A stretch of DNA of 64,000 nt from Gibbula magus (taxonomy: Eukaryota; Mollusca; Gastropoda; Trochida; Trochidae): NCBI GenBank assembly GCA_936450465.1, contig OW388289.1, forward strand, positions 77,984,593-78,048,592, given 5' to 3'. The position numbers and the translations under genes are program-made. Below, one piece after another: positions 49,901-60,237 of this stretch; positions within the stretch are counted from its first letter, which is position 1; the number at the start of each line of letters is the position of its first letter. The notes beneath the pieces are model-generated. The model was not told the origin of the DNA, did not search any database, and worked only from the letters and a program-made list of their open reading frames with translations.

Positions 49901-50047
49901 ACTCCCATTAATAACGACGATTACTTTAATACATAACACCATGTTGTTGATAACATAATGAGAAGATCTATAGTTGTATACAATCTACAAAAGTCCATAT
50001 GTATTTTTACTATTTTACCAAAACTCTTCCTTCAAACAGGACGATGA
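31903..50047 (+). CDS. Gene C: secreted protein with two intact and one degenerate VWA domains (~623 aa, 10 exons)
   Basis: Exons: 31903-31947, 38443-38470, 45813-46085, 46490-46795, 47045-47098, 47330-47603, 47904-48193, 48665-48694, 48947-49510, 50040-50047. The frame is kept across every junction. After the signal peptide (MWIYVQVWLLAITLQA, then SCQAGKLK) come VWA1 (about 26-217; MIDAS D40, S42, S44, T113, D146), a Pro/Thr linker (218-236), VWA2 (237-423; D249, S251, S253, T320, D352), a short linker, and a C-terminal VWA-like domain (435-621) with the MIDAS lost (D452-G454-I456). VWA2 and the C-terminal domain match gene B closely; VWA1 is extra. The protein is probably extracellular and matrilin-like, binding partners through metal sites. 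Introns 1 and 2 are 6.5 and 7.3 kb and carry transposon debris. An alternative first exon lies at 40523. Exons 3-9 are secure; exons 1-2 rest on splice sites, phase and signal-peptide logic. Confidence 0.8.
35367..35474 (+). repeat. 36-bp tandem repeat, three copies
   Basis: The unit begins CTGGCATTACAACCTGTATT and continues CATATGGTGTTTTCAT. Three near-identical copies lie within gene C intron 1. Thirty-six is a multiple of three, so the frame through it shows a 12-residue repeat, but nothing else supports coding. Confidence 0.8.
35800..36360 (-). pseudogene. Decayed Tc1/IS630-type transposase
   Basis: Minus-strand translation in shifting frames gives Tc1-like blocks in the right order: PVVGHGLRRLNQHH (upstream DNA-binding/linker region), GGSEMGWA (cf. 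GGGSVMVWG), VLGNLTASRYIDQIMHP (cf. GNLNAxRYxDEILxP), and LFQNDNVIPHTAS (cf. LQQDNAPxHTA, second catalytic Asp region). Frameshifts and stops separate the blocks, so it is dead. No terminal repeats were identified. It sits inside gene C intron 1, antisense to the gene. Confidence 0.65.
36400..38440. other. Gene C intron 1, 3' part; no other feature seen
   Basis: AT-rich intronic sequence. Overlapping open frames on both strands at 37643-37904 are featureless. Confidence 0.35.
38443..38470 (+). CDS. Gene C exon 2 (28-nt micro-exon)
   Basis: Lies between TTATTTTTCAG and GTGAGT. Read in phase 0 it gives ASCQAGKLK and leaves one base (phase 1), exactly what exon 3 needs. Same length and phases as gene A exon 2. 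Confidence 0.5.
38633..38649 (+). repeat. Poly-G run (17 G)
   Basis: An uninterrupted G17 in gene C intron 2; a possible G-quadruplex and a likely assembly-sensitive spot. Confidence 0.85.
39281..39620 (+). repeat. ~105-bp tandem repeat, three diverged copies
   Basis: Landmarks TGACCTAG (39337), TGACCTAG (39442) and TGACCTAA (39546) are 105 and 104 bp apart. Each is followed by an AAATCGG block, an AAGTGAC-type block and GAAAGAAGGA or a variant, then TACCCGTTTAA. One frame is open for two copies (39320-39538) and shows a 35-residue repeat. Confidence 0.7.
40392..40399 (+). promoter_or_regulatory. TATA box of gene C alternative first exon (1b)
   Basis: TATAAAAG lies 131 bp upstream of the exon 1b ATG. 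A 16-codon upstream open frame (40467-40517) ends 5 bp before that ATG and could limit its translation. Confidence 0.5.
40523..40625 (+). CDS. Gene C candidate alternative first exon 1b (signal peptide)
   Basis: Thirty-four codons from ATG CAA GCA ATG, containing the hydrophobic core AVSALLLSVGWLLFSSFMF, ending at CAAG|GTAAGA in phase 1. That phase joins directly to exon 3 at 45813 (G|AT, Asp), skipping exon 2. With a TATA box upstream it looks like a second promoter giving the same mature domains with a different leader. It could instead be the first exon of a separate, unseen gene. Confidence 0.5.
40640..42110. other. Gene C intron, no feature seen
   Basis: AT-rich intron between exon 1b and the fold-back element. 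Confidence 0.35.
42119..42280. repeat. Palindromic MITE-like element in gene C intron
   Basis: Arms of about 60 bp: GTTTGATAACATGTTTATGA then AACTCGTGAATGG on the left, and CCATTCACTCGTTTAATA then AACATGTTATCAAAAGGGAC on the right. The centre contains CTCGCTTTCGCTCG. It belongs to the same family as 21690-21815 and, less closely, 55985-56115. Confidence 0.65.
42290..45805. other. Gene C intron 2, 3' part; no other feature seen
   Basis: AT-rich intron. A strong acceptor-like TTTGTTTACAG at 43626 is followed by a stop within 20 codons and no convincing donor. Confidence 0.35.
45813..46085 (+). CDS. Gene C exon 3 (VWA1, first half)
   Basis: Follows TCTCCTTTCCAG. Encodes VVFVLDSSFSVSRDSF (MIDAS DxSxS) and VKVAVMTFGTD and ends GTYT before GTGAGA. 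Phases 1-1. Confidence 0.85.
46490..46795 (+). CDS. Gene C exon 4 (VWA1, second half)
   Basis: Follows ATTCGGCAG. Encodes GDALEYAR, ILILITDGHSNN (MIDAS Asp), IEVFAIGVGAG and ends MVCE. Phases 1-1. Confidence 0.88.
47045..47098 (+). CDS. Gene C exon 5 (Pro/Thr-rich linker)
   Basis: A 54-nt exon, phases 1-1, encoding PSNDQPTVTPTAPSIKP, a likely flexible and possibly O-glycosylated spacer between VWA1 and VWA2. Confidence 0.7.
47330..47603 (+). CDS. Gene C exon 6 (VWA2, first part)
   Basis: Begins CGGKPADVFFIVDSSSSIW, nearly identical to the start of gene B exon 3, and runs to AGGTNTGGAI, ending in phase 2 at AG|GTGGGT. This intron is absent from gene B. Confidence 0.88.
47904..48193 (+). CDS. 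Gene C exon 7 (VWA2, second part)
   Basis: Follows ACCTTCCAACAG. Encodes YLTNHAF, VAILMTDGQSRN (MIDAS Asp), IYLFSIGIGQG and ends KACE. The donor is GTTAGA, a weaker GT site, ending in phase 1. Confidence 0.85.
48665..48694 (+). CDS. Gene C exon 8 (linker)
   Basis: A 30-nt exon, phases 1-1, encoding VPDHFQKDQP; counterpart of gene B exon 4 (both end DQP). Confidence 0.7.
48947..49510 (+). CDS. Gene C exon 9 (degenerate C-terminal VWA)
   Basis: A 564-nt exon, phases 1-1. It encodes TDVMFLFDTGAIG, where DxSxS is lost, then VVRAGILRDSC, AVMFLDDKLDNAK and RLIVVAIGN, and ends LLDLMCK. Gene B encodes the same domain in two exons. Retention of the fold without the metal site in both paralogues suggests a conserved structural or non-metal binding role. 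Confidence 0.82.
50040..50047 (+). CDS. Gene C terminal coding exon (G-R-stop)
   Basis: A CCTTCAAACAG acceptor joins in phase 1 and gives Gly-Arg-TGA, closing the protein right after the last VWA-like domain. Confidence 0.6.
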
Positions 50048-51096
50048 TTGGAGAAGTCCCTTCCTAACGGGAGATAACACATTCATGTTGGATGACTGAA
50101 ACCACTGCGACAGGAGACACTTTGGTGCCATACAGTCAGACACGCACAAACATTTGAAGCTGAACATATATGGTGACTTCCCCTACTGCAGTCATAGTAT
50201 AATACACTGACCATGGTGTCAACATCATCGCTCGTCATTTCTCAGAATTGTCGACGCTTCAACGATGGAGCCAGAAATAGAGTAATTGCATTAATACAAG
50301 TTCACGTGTCCGAATCGTCGAAAAAGCTCGTTTCCACCAGAAGATTTTGTTATTTGTTGTAAAGTAGTGTCATTCAAGTTTATTTCTTGTGCGAGAATAA
50401 CATAGCAGTATCAACGCATGAAGTTGATGCAGATGATTCAGTGTTTACTGCCGCATCAACAAGATTCATCATCAACAACTATTTTGACAAACAGGTGGAT
50501 ATATTATTATTTTTTAACTTATTTAATTGTAGGCTTTTTATGCTTATTATTATAAACATATTGTCGAAGCTTTTGTATGATATGCTTTGATTGAATTACT
50601 TTGTTCCTCTGCTTAAAAATGTATTTTATGATGAACGTAAGATCACTGGTATACATTATGTTGTGTACGTACCTGTTTGATACTTGTAAGCTGTTAATTC
50701 CGTTATTGCACTGAATATCAACGACCCAGAGGGGGGAAATGTTAGGTTGGATCTCGTCAAATCACGTCACGTTTGAGATCTCGAAAATTTACGCGTGCAT
50801 TTGTACTTTGTCTGAGTGCAGGATGATACATTTATGGGCTGTACGATAGCTTTGTATTCTGTTTATTTGTTATTTATTTGCTTAATTGTGTTTCGAAGCG
50901 CGATCGGCTGTGATACAGTGGTGCTATGTTGTGAGCTGTCAGTAAATCGTTGTTATATGTGCATCTTGGAAGTGAACAATTTTAGCTGTGTCCTTCATGT
51001 TAGCTGTCCTAACGTTATCGTAATACAATTTTCGATTAGTTTCTGAATGTTAATGATAACATCATACACAAACCCTAATATAAGGTTCAGTTCTTA

Positions 51097-51102
51097 AATA
51101 AA
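51097..51102 (+). terminator. Candidate polyadenylation signal for gene C
   Basis: First AATAAA after the stop, giving a 3' untranslated region of about 1 kb. Not tested. Confidence 0.35.
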
Positions 51103-51109
51103 TGATAAA

Positions 51110-54100
51110 ACGAAACCAACAATGAGGCAGGTTGAACGTAGGTACCACTTCATGGCAATGTCTATGAAGTGTTGTGGTCATTTTTGCTTTCGAATATCTT
51201 TCAGATATTCTTACTCGAAGACACTTGAAGTCAGGTTTAATCATTTTACATTACCATCAGCCCTTGTCTCTGTGTCCAAGCCAGTTAATGGTCGATGTTT
51301 CTCTCTATTACCATGCTAAATATTGGCTGTTTAGTATTTAGTTTATAAAACTCAAATGCAGCGTTAATAATATGATATATAGAAACATATTTCTTGGTTA
51401 ATACAATTATTTTAACTTCAATAGACTACAGGAAATGATAAGGACGTTAACGATTGGAGCTGTTAATCTGTCTGTGTATATATGTTTATGTATGTTATAA
51501 TTGTTCTGTTTAGCGATTCTCCACAATGTGTTTGTATATCTGTAGATAAATCATTAATTCGTGAATTGGAAAATGTATGCTCATTTGTAATATATCACAT
51601 GAAATGATCATTCATCCTATTCAAAATACGTGAAATGAATATTAAATATTATAGAAATATATTTCGTTTTATGTTTTAATTGTTCGTACTTGATTTTGTT
51701 TGTGGCAACACATCGAGATAATAATGTACATCCATAATACTGCTTTTTTTGCAAACAACCTAGAGTACAAAAGGTAAGATAAAGTGATAAAATACATTTT
51801 TACATAATTACAATATACTGGTTGAAACGAACATTATTGCTTCGCGTTTTTAGACTTATATGCCTTCAACGGGGTACCTTAATGATGGCGTTCATTCTGT
51901 CCGCCTATCCGTCTGCCAGTCCATCCGCCCTTCCGGAATACATTTCTGGAGCATGTCCACTATACTATAAACGTTAGTTTCGGCATACACGATATACCTG
52001 TCAACATGCTCCCAAGATGTGACGTTTTGTGATTAGATCTATAAAGTAGTCATATTTGTCTTAAACAGTGACTCCACGGGGGTGTCATTTGCATATTTCC
52101 AACACTATACATGTTATCTTCAATAAACTTGATACACATGTTTACCATGCTCCATGTGTGTGTCTATTGGGGGTTAGACCCATATGCCTGAGTTACACCA
52201 AGGTAGTTCTCACTGCGTTCCAGTCCGTCCAAAACTTATTGTAACGACCTCGAACGGTACAGCAACGGGTACATTTTGGGTATAACTTTCCATACTACGA
52301 TCCAAGTACGTTTACAGACAGTTCTCAGAAAGTCCATCTAGTCTTTACCCCGTCCTCTGACAGTTGGTACCACGTTTAGATGGGATAATATTGCTCGTTC
52401 ATAACGTTTCCAATCAGTTCAATACTGTTAGTCAGTTTATATCAGTTCTCAACTAGACCTATCTCGATCTTAATACGCACAATACCGTTCTAACCCGGTT
52501 GTCTCCCGATCAACTCGTTTTTAGACAGTTCTTCTCGTTTACACTACGTTCTCATTGTTCTGAGAACGTTGTTCTTGTACCGGAATCACGCCCTGGCCCG
52601 ATTTCTGTAATTACTCAGCACGTTCTTGCCCGTTATTATTTCCGTCCTCAGTTTCAATGTGAAAAAGTTTAAATATTCAATGGAATAGTGTTGACGAAAA
52701 ATATTTACCACAGGGAATCCATTTCTTTTCTCAAATAGTTCCTGTTATCGTCTTCCCCTGGGAGAGGAAATCCTAAGGTGGATAACGTGTTACCAAAATG
52801 TATCATCATGTATGAAATGTGTTGAAGCAAACAACTCTTTTTCTTGTTGCTCGGCTACCATCAAAAAGTAGAAGAAAACCAATATTCAACATGTTAACAG
52901 CTGCAAGTTGTTTATGTTTTACTTATTTAGCTATGTATCCCAATGATGAACGTATCAAAACGCATTTATGCATATTACCCGTCCCTTCATATCGTACTGC
53001 CAAAGTAGTAAAAACTGTGTGAGAATTTCTCAAACGTACTAAGAACGAATAGAACGTAACGAGGACATATAGTAAACTCTTAGAACTGTAGCAACTTTTT
53101 AATACAAATTGATTTTATTTGGATAAACTGTGTACAAACGTATTACAATTTATTTTCCGACTAAACAACGCCCTCGCTCATCCTTTCGTTCGAAGTACGA
53201 AGTTTAGTTCTTTAAAATCATTGAGTTTTTTCATGCGAAACATTATTTTGTTTAATGATCCAACCATTTTGTTTATTTCTTTCAACGTTGCAAAACGGTT
53301 CATTGGTCAGTGTAATATCATGAGTGAAAAGAAAGATAATGTATCATTACACTGCATAACGATGAGTCATATGATACTTGTTTCTTTTCATTTTCTCAGG
53401 CTAGTAAACAATGTTCCCCGTGTAGTCGACGTTTTTCAGCCTTGAATTGCACTACTTTAAACCCTTTGTTCTTGATCTGAATACTGCCCGGCAGAGTTAT
53501 GTCTAGAGACCTTTCACCTTCCTTCAATTCAGACAATGATATATATCGAATCGGTCCTACAACTTCCTATCTCCGTTGCTGGTTGGCTGAGGGGACACTA
53601 GTCACTGGACATTACGCTTACCATGGGAGCAGTTCTTTTATCAAGAGCGCAGTTACTTTAGGTCTGATTTTAACGATATCGTGAAGTGTGGGACCAAACT
53701 TAAATGAAGTAATACTCATCTTGATACCTTGTCTGATGTAAGTTATCACAGAGGGGTGCAATCATTTGTCACGAATTGGACGAGTTGGGATGTGGGATGG
53801 AAAAGCAGGGGACGTTGATAGAGGTCTATGTTCTCTACCATAAGATGTGTCATCGGTCCCCAGTGTGTACTGGGAATACGGGATCACGCTCTTGTGTAGT
53901 GTTTATCTTCACAGGTTCAAGTACCATCGATGAAGGGGCAGCCTTAAAGGTTAGATGTCATAGCACATGGTCACATTCGGATTCATTAAAATTGCATTTC
54001 TATTTGCCAATTGATTGATTTTCAATTTCTGAAATCGGCCTATAATAAGGCTTTTTGAAAAACCTCTTAATTTAGCCCAAGCGGCCAGAATAAAAATCTG

Positions 54101-55800
54101 CGGAGTTTGGTCCCTGAAGCTATTCCTCCTGTGACGTCATAAATGGAATCTCATTATCGGCGAAAGTCATAGTTCAACGTGAATTCGCAACATTTTCATT
54201 ATAACTTTCACAACTTAGATTTTCCATATATCGAATGTTTAGATATCCAACGAAGTTTTTCCACAGATGACAATTGCATCATTATTGTTATATAAACATG
54301 TGTTTTTGGCGATTTATCACACCTCATAAATTCACCTAGCGGTAGTGATAATCTTCAGTGATTAATTAATTAGGCTATGCGGATAAGCTTAAGCTGTCTA
54401 GCGAGCTCCGTATGTGGCTGATCACAGTCACGCTTCAAGGATTGACTTCAAAGCGGATCGCCGGGCTGATTGCGGCATTGTTATAATATGGGTAAATTAA
54501 AATCGTCTAAATAATCAATTTCAAGTGTATATTGTCTCGATGTTATGCCCAATTGATACCGATATATAATGAACGTAATCTGTCATTCTTGAGAAAAAAA
54601 TGCAACACACGTGCACTTTGAGACCTTTGCCCAGTTATTCAGCAAATGTGGCAACGCTATTACGGAAATGTAACAAAAACACTCAAAAACGTTACGGCAA
54701 TCCCAAAACTCAAAGTATGGTTTTGAATAGCAAGTGTAGCATACATTGAGTGACAGGTTCGGAAGAGATGACAGCAAAGTCCTGTATGTTAGCTGTTTTT
54801 GTTTTGCTTGGATAATAATTAAAATAACCTATAATTTCTGCTACACAAAACCTGTAACACATGTAGCAAAACGATAGCAAGGATACTCATTATAACTGAT
54901 AGGGACGTTGTACACAAGATAGGAAATTAGGAAAACGCCCTGAATGATACTAGCCAAGCTTCCCAATTTGTACTTGTACCTTGCATACTTATCTCTAAGA
55001 AAGTGTAGAGACGGAGAGAAAAACAATGTGCTGAACCTTGGATCAAGTTATTTCGAATCTGGAAATAAGGCGTTAACATATCTTGCAACACTAGAAATAA
55101 GTCAACTATCAGCAAAATAAAACAATAAATATTAATATCCTGCCTCATTATGGAACTCTCTTCCAATGAAAATCAATTGTGCCAGGCCTTTAGACAACTT
55201 AAAAACATATCTCAACACACCCTACTTCCAATATATATATAATATATATTTTAACTAGTTTATACATGTACATGACCCACTATAGCTACACATGTGTCAT
55301 ATTTACCATATGATCTATTAAGATCGGAAAATATGTGCCCTCAAATAACCATTATTATAATTGCATATTACTAACATCATTATTAATATTTATACATACC
55401 AAAAATTGCATCAAAATGACACATATACAAGCATACCGGGCTCCTTCAGTTAAGTAAACCTGTAAGCAAAATGTATGAGTGGGCCTGGTCCAAATTGAAT
55501 AGGATGCAAAAAAGGGTTACCTTTGAGGATTACACGATAATGAGAGGATTTCAGCTGCGTACCAAACTATACATGCTAACTTCTATTTTCTATACCATAA
55601 TGTACATGGTAGTTTCGCAACACTTGATACATACGTCAATCCTAGATGTGATTTTTGCGGGTTCGACCTCTATGTACTTTACATGTTGAGGCTTACACTG
55701 ATTCATGAGAGAACAAATGACAAACACAATGATATATATATTCACTTATTAGTCCAAATTGTTGAAATAACAGATTCAATATTTGTACGAGCACATGTGC
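51110..55800. other. Intergenic, no supported gene
   Basis: Open frames of 60-108 codons occur on both strands but carry no domain or splice support. A stretch at 52196-52640 is unusually rich in CGTTC/CAGTTC words and contains the hairpin GTTCTCATTGTTCTGAGAAC; it may be a decayed repeat. Confidence 0.35.
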
Positions 55801-55806
55801 ACATAC

Positions 55807-55824
55807 GAGGGGCGTTCAATAAGT
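55807..55824 (+). mobile_element. Solo mariner-type terminal sequence
   Basis: GAGGGGCGTTCAATAAGT matches the usual look of mariner inverted-repeat ends. No partner repeat or transposase was found, so it is at most a remnant. Confidence 0.35.
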
Positions 55825-55984
55825 GTTGCAAGCGGGGCATTGCCATTGTTTGACCGCGACTTCGAGTATTTCGTCGTCTATGATGTCATAAAACAAATGT
55901 AGCTTGCCGTCGCAAGAGAAGAGGGCATTTTCCTGTTTATTTTACGCGAATAAAAATCGAATAGAATGGGTTATAAAGAAAGCA

Positions 55985-56115
55985 TTACACTCGAAAGTGT
56001 GCCATTTGCCATTAACGAAACTCATCCAAATTTGTGTATAACCTTCGCTCTCGCTCGGGCAATATACACAAATTTACGCTCGTTTCATATCACACACTTC
56101 CTCGGGTAATAATAT
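55985..56115. repeat. Palindromic MITE-like element
   Basis: The left arm has ACGAAACTCATCCAAATTTG then TGTAT; the right has ATACACAAATTTACGCTCGT then TTCAT, its near reverse complement. The centre is TTCGCTCTCGCTCGGGC, similar to the centre of the elements at 21690 and 42119. Confidence 0.55.
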
Positions 56116-56119
56116 ATGT

Positions 56120-57060
56120 TTAAACGATGTTATTTATAAAAATGAAAAATAAATACGACAAAAACATAAGTTTATGTATATCGTTTCTCAAGAAGTCAAC
56201 TAATGTTTTTTGGAAATAATACGCAAATGATATCGACAATATATTTTAATAAAACAATGACCATATTGTATAAACCAAATCAAAATCGGGCCATTTTGTC
56301 CAAAACCATTTTTAAAAAGCGATTTCAGATGTGTGTTGAAGAGGTATACATTGTACAGGTATATGTATAAAAAGTAAAAGTAATATACCCTGGCGATTGA
56401 AATTGTTCAAAATATATGCTTATTATAGACATTCACTTACAACTTGTTGTAGGAACAAACGAAGGGAAGTAACTCTTACTACCCTCTTTCGAGTTGCAGG
56501 ACCGTGAATGATTTGATATAGAAAAATCCACGTGAAATATCTGTATCTATGCACTATTCTTTTTATAAAGCATATTCTCAGTGTAAGTCAGGTATAAAAC
56601 ATTGAATACACTGCATGTTGTTGGAGTCACAGTAGGTCAACCGTTAAACATTATCTTGTTTTATATGTATAAGTGGTGACTGTTGTTGGAATTTGTCATT
56701 ATTTATGCTAGTTCATGCAGTATTTAGTGACAATTTGATGCTGGGTCGTAAATTTAAACCGTACTACGATATGCTGCTACTCGCGCGCACCAATAAGTCA
56801 TTTTGTTAAGTTATTTACTTATCTATAACAGACAAAATACAGTTTTGGGTTTGTAATGTTCAAAAGGACAGACAGATTCTTTATTAGACAATTAGTCAAC
56901 TTATATATTTGACAATGAACATAATTTCTCACAATGCTAGTTAGTGATCAATGTACGACAGAGCCTAAGAAATACTAGAGTTCAACATATTGTAAATGAC
57001 TTCAATACAAGATACACAGTCACATATTTCGCTTACTTGAAATTAAGACTTTTACAGTCA
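56120..57060. other. Intergenic, no feature seen
   Basis: AT-rich, no coding or repeat signal recognised. Confidence 0.35.
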
Positions 57061-57066
57061 CTATAT

Positions 57067-57720
57067 TTAGAAGTTCTTGAAATGTAAACAAACTAGGACG
57101 TCTATGGTAGTAGCTCGGTATATGTAAATGTTCCTAATATCATTGAAAGTGGGACATATCAATAAAACATGAAACTCGTTTTCTATTTCATTAGTGAAGT
57201 ATCTACACGTTCGATGAGCATCGCCGCTAATGGCTGCAATTTTGCCCAAGTGGCGTTAAACAATAACTCACTCACTCACTCACTCGATGAGTAAGTTCTA
57301 ATCTGAGCTCGGCCCATCTACCTTTTTCTATCTTTAACGAATGAGAACTCAATCTAACTCGTGTAAGAGCAATTCTAAATTTCTTATTACTAATATTATC
57401 TAAATACGTTTCAAACTTGGGACAGTCTTTAATATTAAGATAGCAACGAGTATCACTTAAACTGTTTTTCTGGTGATGCCAGTGTTGGGAGTGTATATCA
57501 AAAACTCTTTGCTTAAATACTCTTAAAAACCGTTTTCATGAATTACATATTGGTTTGTCGATACATGTTCATATCCATAATCAAAAAGTAGTTTCTTACA
57601 CATGTGTGTTACACACGTCTCTATACTAGGCCCTGTTTCTGTACGATCCAGAAGATACTTATATGTTAATATTATATGTCTATTTGCCTTACATAAGATG
57701 ATAGGTCATATAACTACATG
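57067..57720 (-). pseudogene. Jockey-like LINE ORF2 C-terminal fragment
   Basis: Minus-strand translation gives, in order, CKANRHIILTYKYLLDRTET, KKLLFDYGYEHVSTNQYV, RVFKQRVFDIHSQHWHH, FRIALTRVRLSSHSLKIEKG and CRYFTNEIENEFHVLLICP. The R-L-R-x-S-S-H-S-L-x-I-E-x-G-R-W block and the terminal Cys..Glu..His..Cys zinc-knuckle-like motif are typical of the end of Jockey-group LINE polyproteins. One frameshift lies near 57537, a TGA near 57705, and a 65-bp insert at 57219-57283 splits the zinc-knuckle region. It is not functional. Confidence 0.65.
57211..57291 (+). mobile_element. 65-bp retroposed repeat with (ACTC)n tail, copy 2, inside the LINE
   Basis: The body (57219-57283) starts CATCGCCGCTAATGGCTGCA and ends in ACTC repeats. 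A perfect 8-bp target-site duplication, TCGATGAG, flanks it (57211-57218 and 57284-57291). Removing the body and one duplicate rejoins the LINE reading frame, which confirms insertion. The ends CGCC/GGCG can pair as in copy 1. Confidence 0.7.
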
Positions 57721-57939
57721 TACTGTCAATTTATATGGGACGTGTAATTTCTGCTTTTGCCCGAATTTCACTAAAACAAGTAATTAACGTATATCTAGCT
57801 ATCGGGTATGAACATGAAAGTCGTGTAAACATATTTGAACTGAAATAAGCACATGTGGAATTTCGCAGGTAAGAAATTCAAATACATCAGTCATCATACT
57901 TTTATGACATGTTTTTTTTATAGTTTCTTAAACTGAAAA

Positions 57940-59000
57940 TCAGCATACAGGTCCAAGCATAGTACTGAGACGGCATTGGTCAACGTCCACAATGACATCA
58001 TGTGTGCTATGTGCAAGACAAGTAACACTACTAGTTCTGCTACATCTCGTCACGGCTTTCGATATATCATCGATCACGAGCTCCTTCTGCAACGCTTCAA
58101 ATGCAGGATCGGAATTAGGGATGCAGTATTGAAGTGGCTCAAATCCTACCGTACAGACAGATACCACAGTTAAAATTTCTCTCCAAGCCCAGACATTTGT
58201 GTTATGGTATTCCTCAAGGTACAGTTCTTGGGCCTCTACTTTTCGGCCTGTACATCTTGCCTATTGGTGACATTGTAAGAAGTCACTCCGTGAACTTATA
58301 TGCTGATGACAATCAGCTGTAACTGTCCATTGAACCCAAAGATTCAGAAGACTGTGCTTCAAAGATTCAAGGCTGTACAGAAGAACTCCGACAGTGAATG
58401 GCAATGAATTACCTCAAGCTTAATAGTGGAAAGACTGAGTTCTTGAATCTTCGTTCCAAACAACAACTCTCAAAGATTTGACAATCAGAATTGGACTGGA
58501 CAACACCAAACCAGAAGACACAGCTAGAAATCTTGCTCAGTGATTTTCCAATCTTCCTTGTCCCCTTAGCAGCGGATCAAAGCACTCCGCAAAGCTTCCT
58601 TCTACCACATCTACACTATCCAGAAAGTTCGCAAACTCCGTGACAACAGCACTACTCAACTTCTAATGTCAAGCCTTGTTTTATTCAAACTAGTCCATCT
58701 CCTCAACAAACTTCAAAGAATTCAAAATTCTGCAGCTCGAGCTGTTGTCCGTGTGCCTCGATATGAATACATCTCCCCCACTCTCGAAAACCTACACTGG
58801 CTCCTTGTTTCGAGCAGGATTCAATACAAACTTATTTAGTGGAGCAAATATGATACCTGGGATGACAACATCAACAACAAAGAATATTATTTTGGATTTT
58901 CCTGTGTATCTGTCTAAATTGAAATCATCTCTAATGTTCAGTTTCTGATATATTTTGTTTTATAAATTGTGACATAAATAAAGACATTCATTCATTCATT
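57940..59000 (+). pseudogene. CR1/L2-like LINE reverse transcriptase, decayed, with (ATTC)n tail
   Basis: Blocks in order: SAYRSKHSTETALVNVHNDI, a frameshifted LVLLHLVTAFD (motif A, cf. DLSAAFD), [46 protein letters not shown] (catalytic YADD), NYLKLNSGKTEFL, and LQRIQNSAARAVVRVPRYEY with ENLHWLLV near the end. At least two in-frame stops (TAA at 58319, TGA near 58396) and several frameshifts kill it. It ends with ATAAATAAAG followed by three to four ATTC units, the short tandem 3' tail typical of this group. Confidence 0.75.
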
Positions 59001-59566
59001 CAAGCATAGGGTTTTTCGACCCTACAGATTGTTTAGATGTACAGTATATATTCCACAGGCGCGTATAACCCTATATCTAGGTTGAATGCTTAATGAACAC
59101 ATAGCAAACAAATACATATGTAGGTAATCTGTGGTTTATCTTGTTGATATACAATCAATGAAAGTTTCATATGTTCAATCAATTAAAAGTAAAGATAAAG
59201 ATAAAGTAATCAAAACAATTAGACATGTGCATGTTTTGAAAAAATATTGTCTCGGATTGATGTCCTGTTCTTTCCACGTATCAAAAAAGAATAAGACTAG
59301 GTGCTGCGATGTGTAGCATATTCTTCAAATGTTAGAATTATGTATAATTTGTTTTACAGATGTATATTTATAATTCTATAGAGTCGTCGCGCACACACGT
59401 GATTGAGCAAAGTTGATGGTCGGGACACGTGTGTCGATATGGCTGTACGACATATTGGTGATAGAATAACACCGTCTCTGTAGTATGCGTCCGTAAAATC
59501 ATGTCTGTATGACAAACTAAATTTTATAACATCAAACAATTAATTCGACTTTTTATGACATGCCCG

Positions 59567-60237
59567 GAATTGCACAGATATATGATAAACATGGGAAGCA
59601 AGAAATGTGACTAGTACGGAATTGCAGATTACAGATATATGTTAGATATATATGAAGCAATAGATGTGACTGGTTCGTGTGATACTCGGAATTGCACAGA
59701 TATATGTTAGATATATATGAAGCAATAGATGTGACTGGTTCGTGTGATACTCGGAATTGCACAGATATATGTTAGATATATATGAAGCAATAGATGTGAC
59801 TGGTTCGTGTGATACTCGGAATTGCACAGATATATGATATATATATATATATATATGAAGCAATAGATTTGACTAGTTCGTGTGAACATGGAATTGCACA
59901 GATATATGTTAGATATATATGAAGCAAAAGATGTGACTGGTTCGTGTGAAACTCGGAATTGCACAGATATATGTTAGACATAATATATGAAGCAATAGAT
60001 GTGACTGGTTCGTGTGAACATGGAATTGCACAGATATATGTTAGATATATATCTGTGCAATAGATGTGACTGGTTCGTGTGAACATGGAATTGCACAGAT
60101 ATATGTTAGATATATATGAATCAATAGATGTGACTGGTTCGTGTGAAACTCGGAATTGCACAGATATATGTTAGACATAATATATGAAGCAACAGATGTG
60201 ACTGGTTCGTGTGAACATGGAATTGCACAGATATATA
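59567..60237 (+). repeat. 65-bp satellite array, left part (~10 units)
   Basis: The unit starts GGAATTGCACAGATATATGT, continues TAGATATATATGAAGCAATA and ends GATGTGACTGGTTCGTGTGA plus a few bases. Spacing is about 65 bp. Variants differ in ATACTC versus ACATG and in AT-dinucleotide number. Long minus-strand open frames here come from the absence of stops in the unit, not from a gene. Confidence 0.9.

Noticed and set aside
52196..52640. CGTTC/CAGTTC-rich stretch suspected to be a tandem repeat
   Set aside because: No constant period could be established by eye; left as an unexplained compositional feature.
59567..60237. CRISPR-like array because of regular repeats
   Set aside because: Repeats are contiguous 65-bp satellite units with no unique spacers, in a eukaryotic context.
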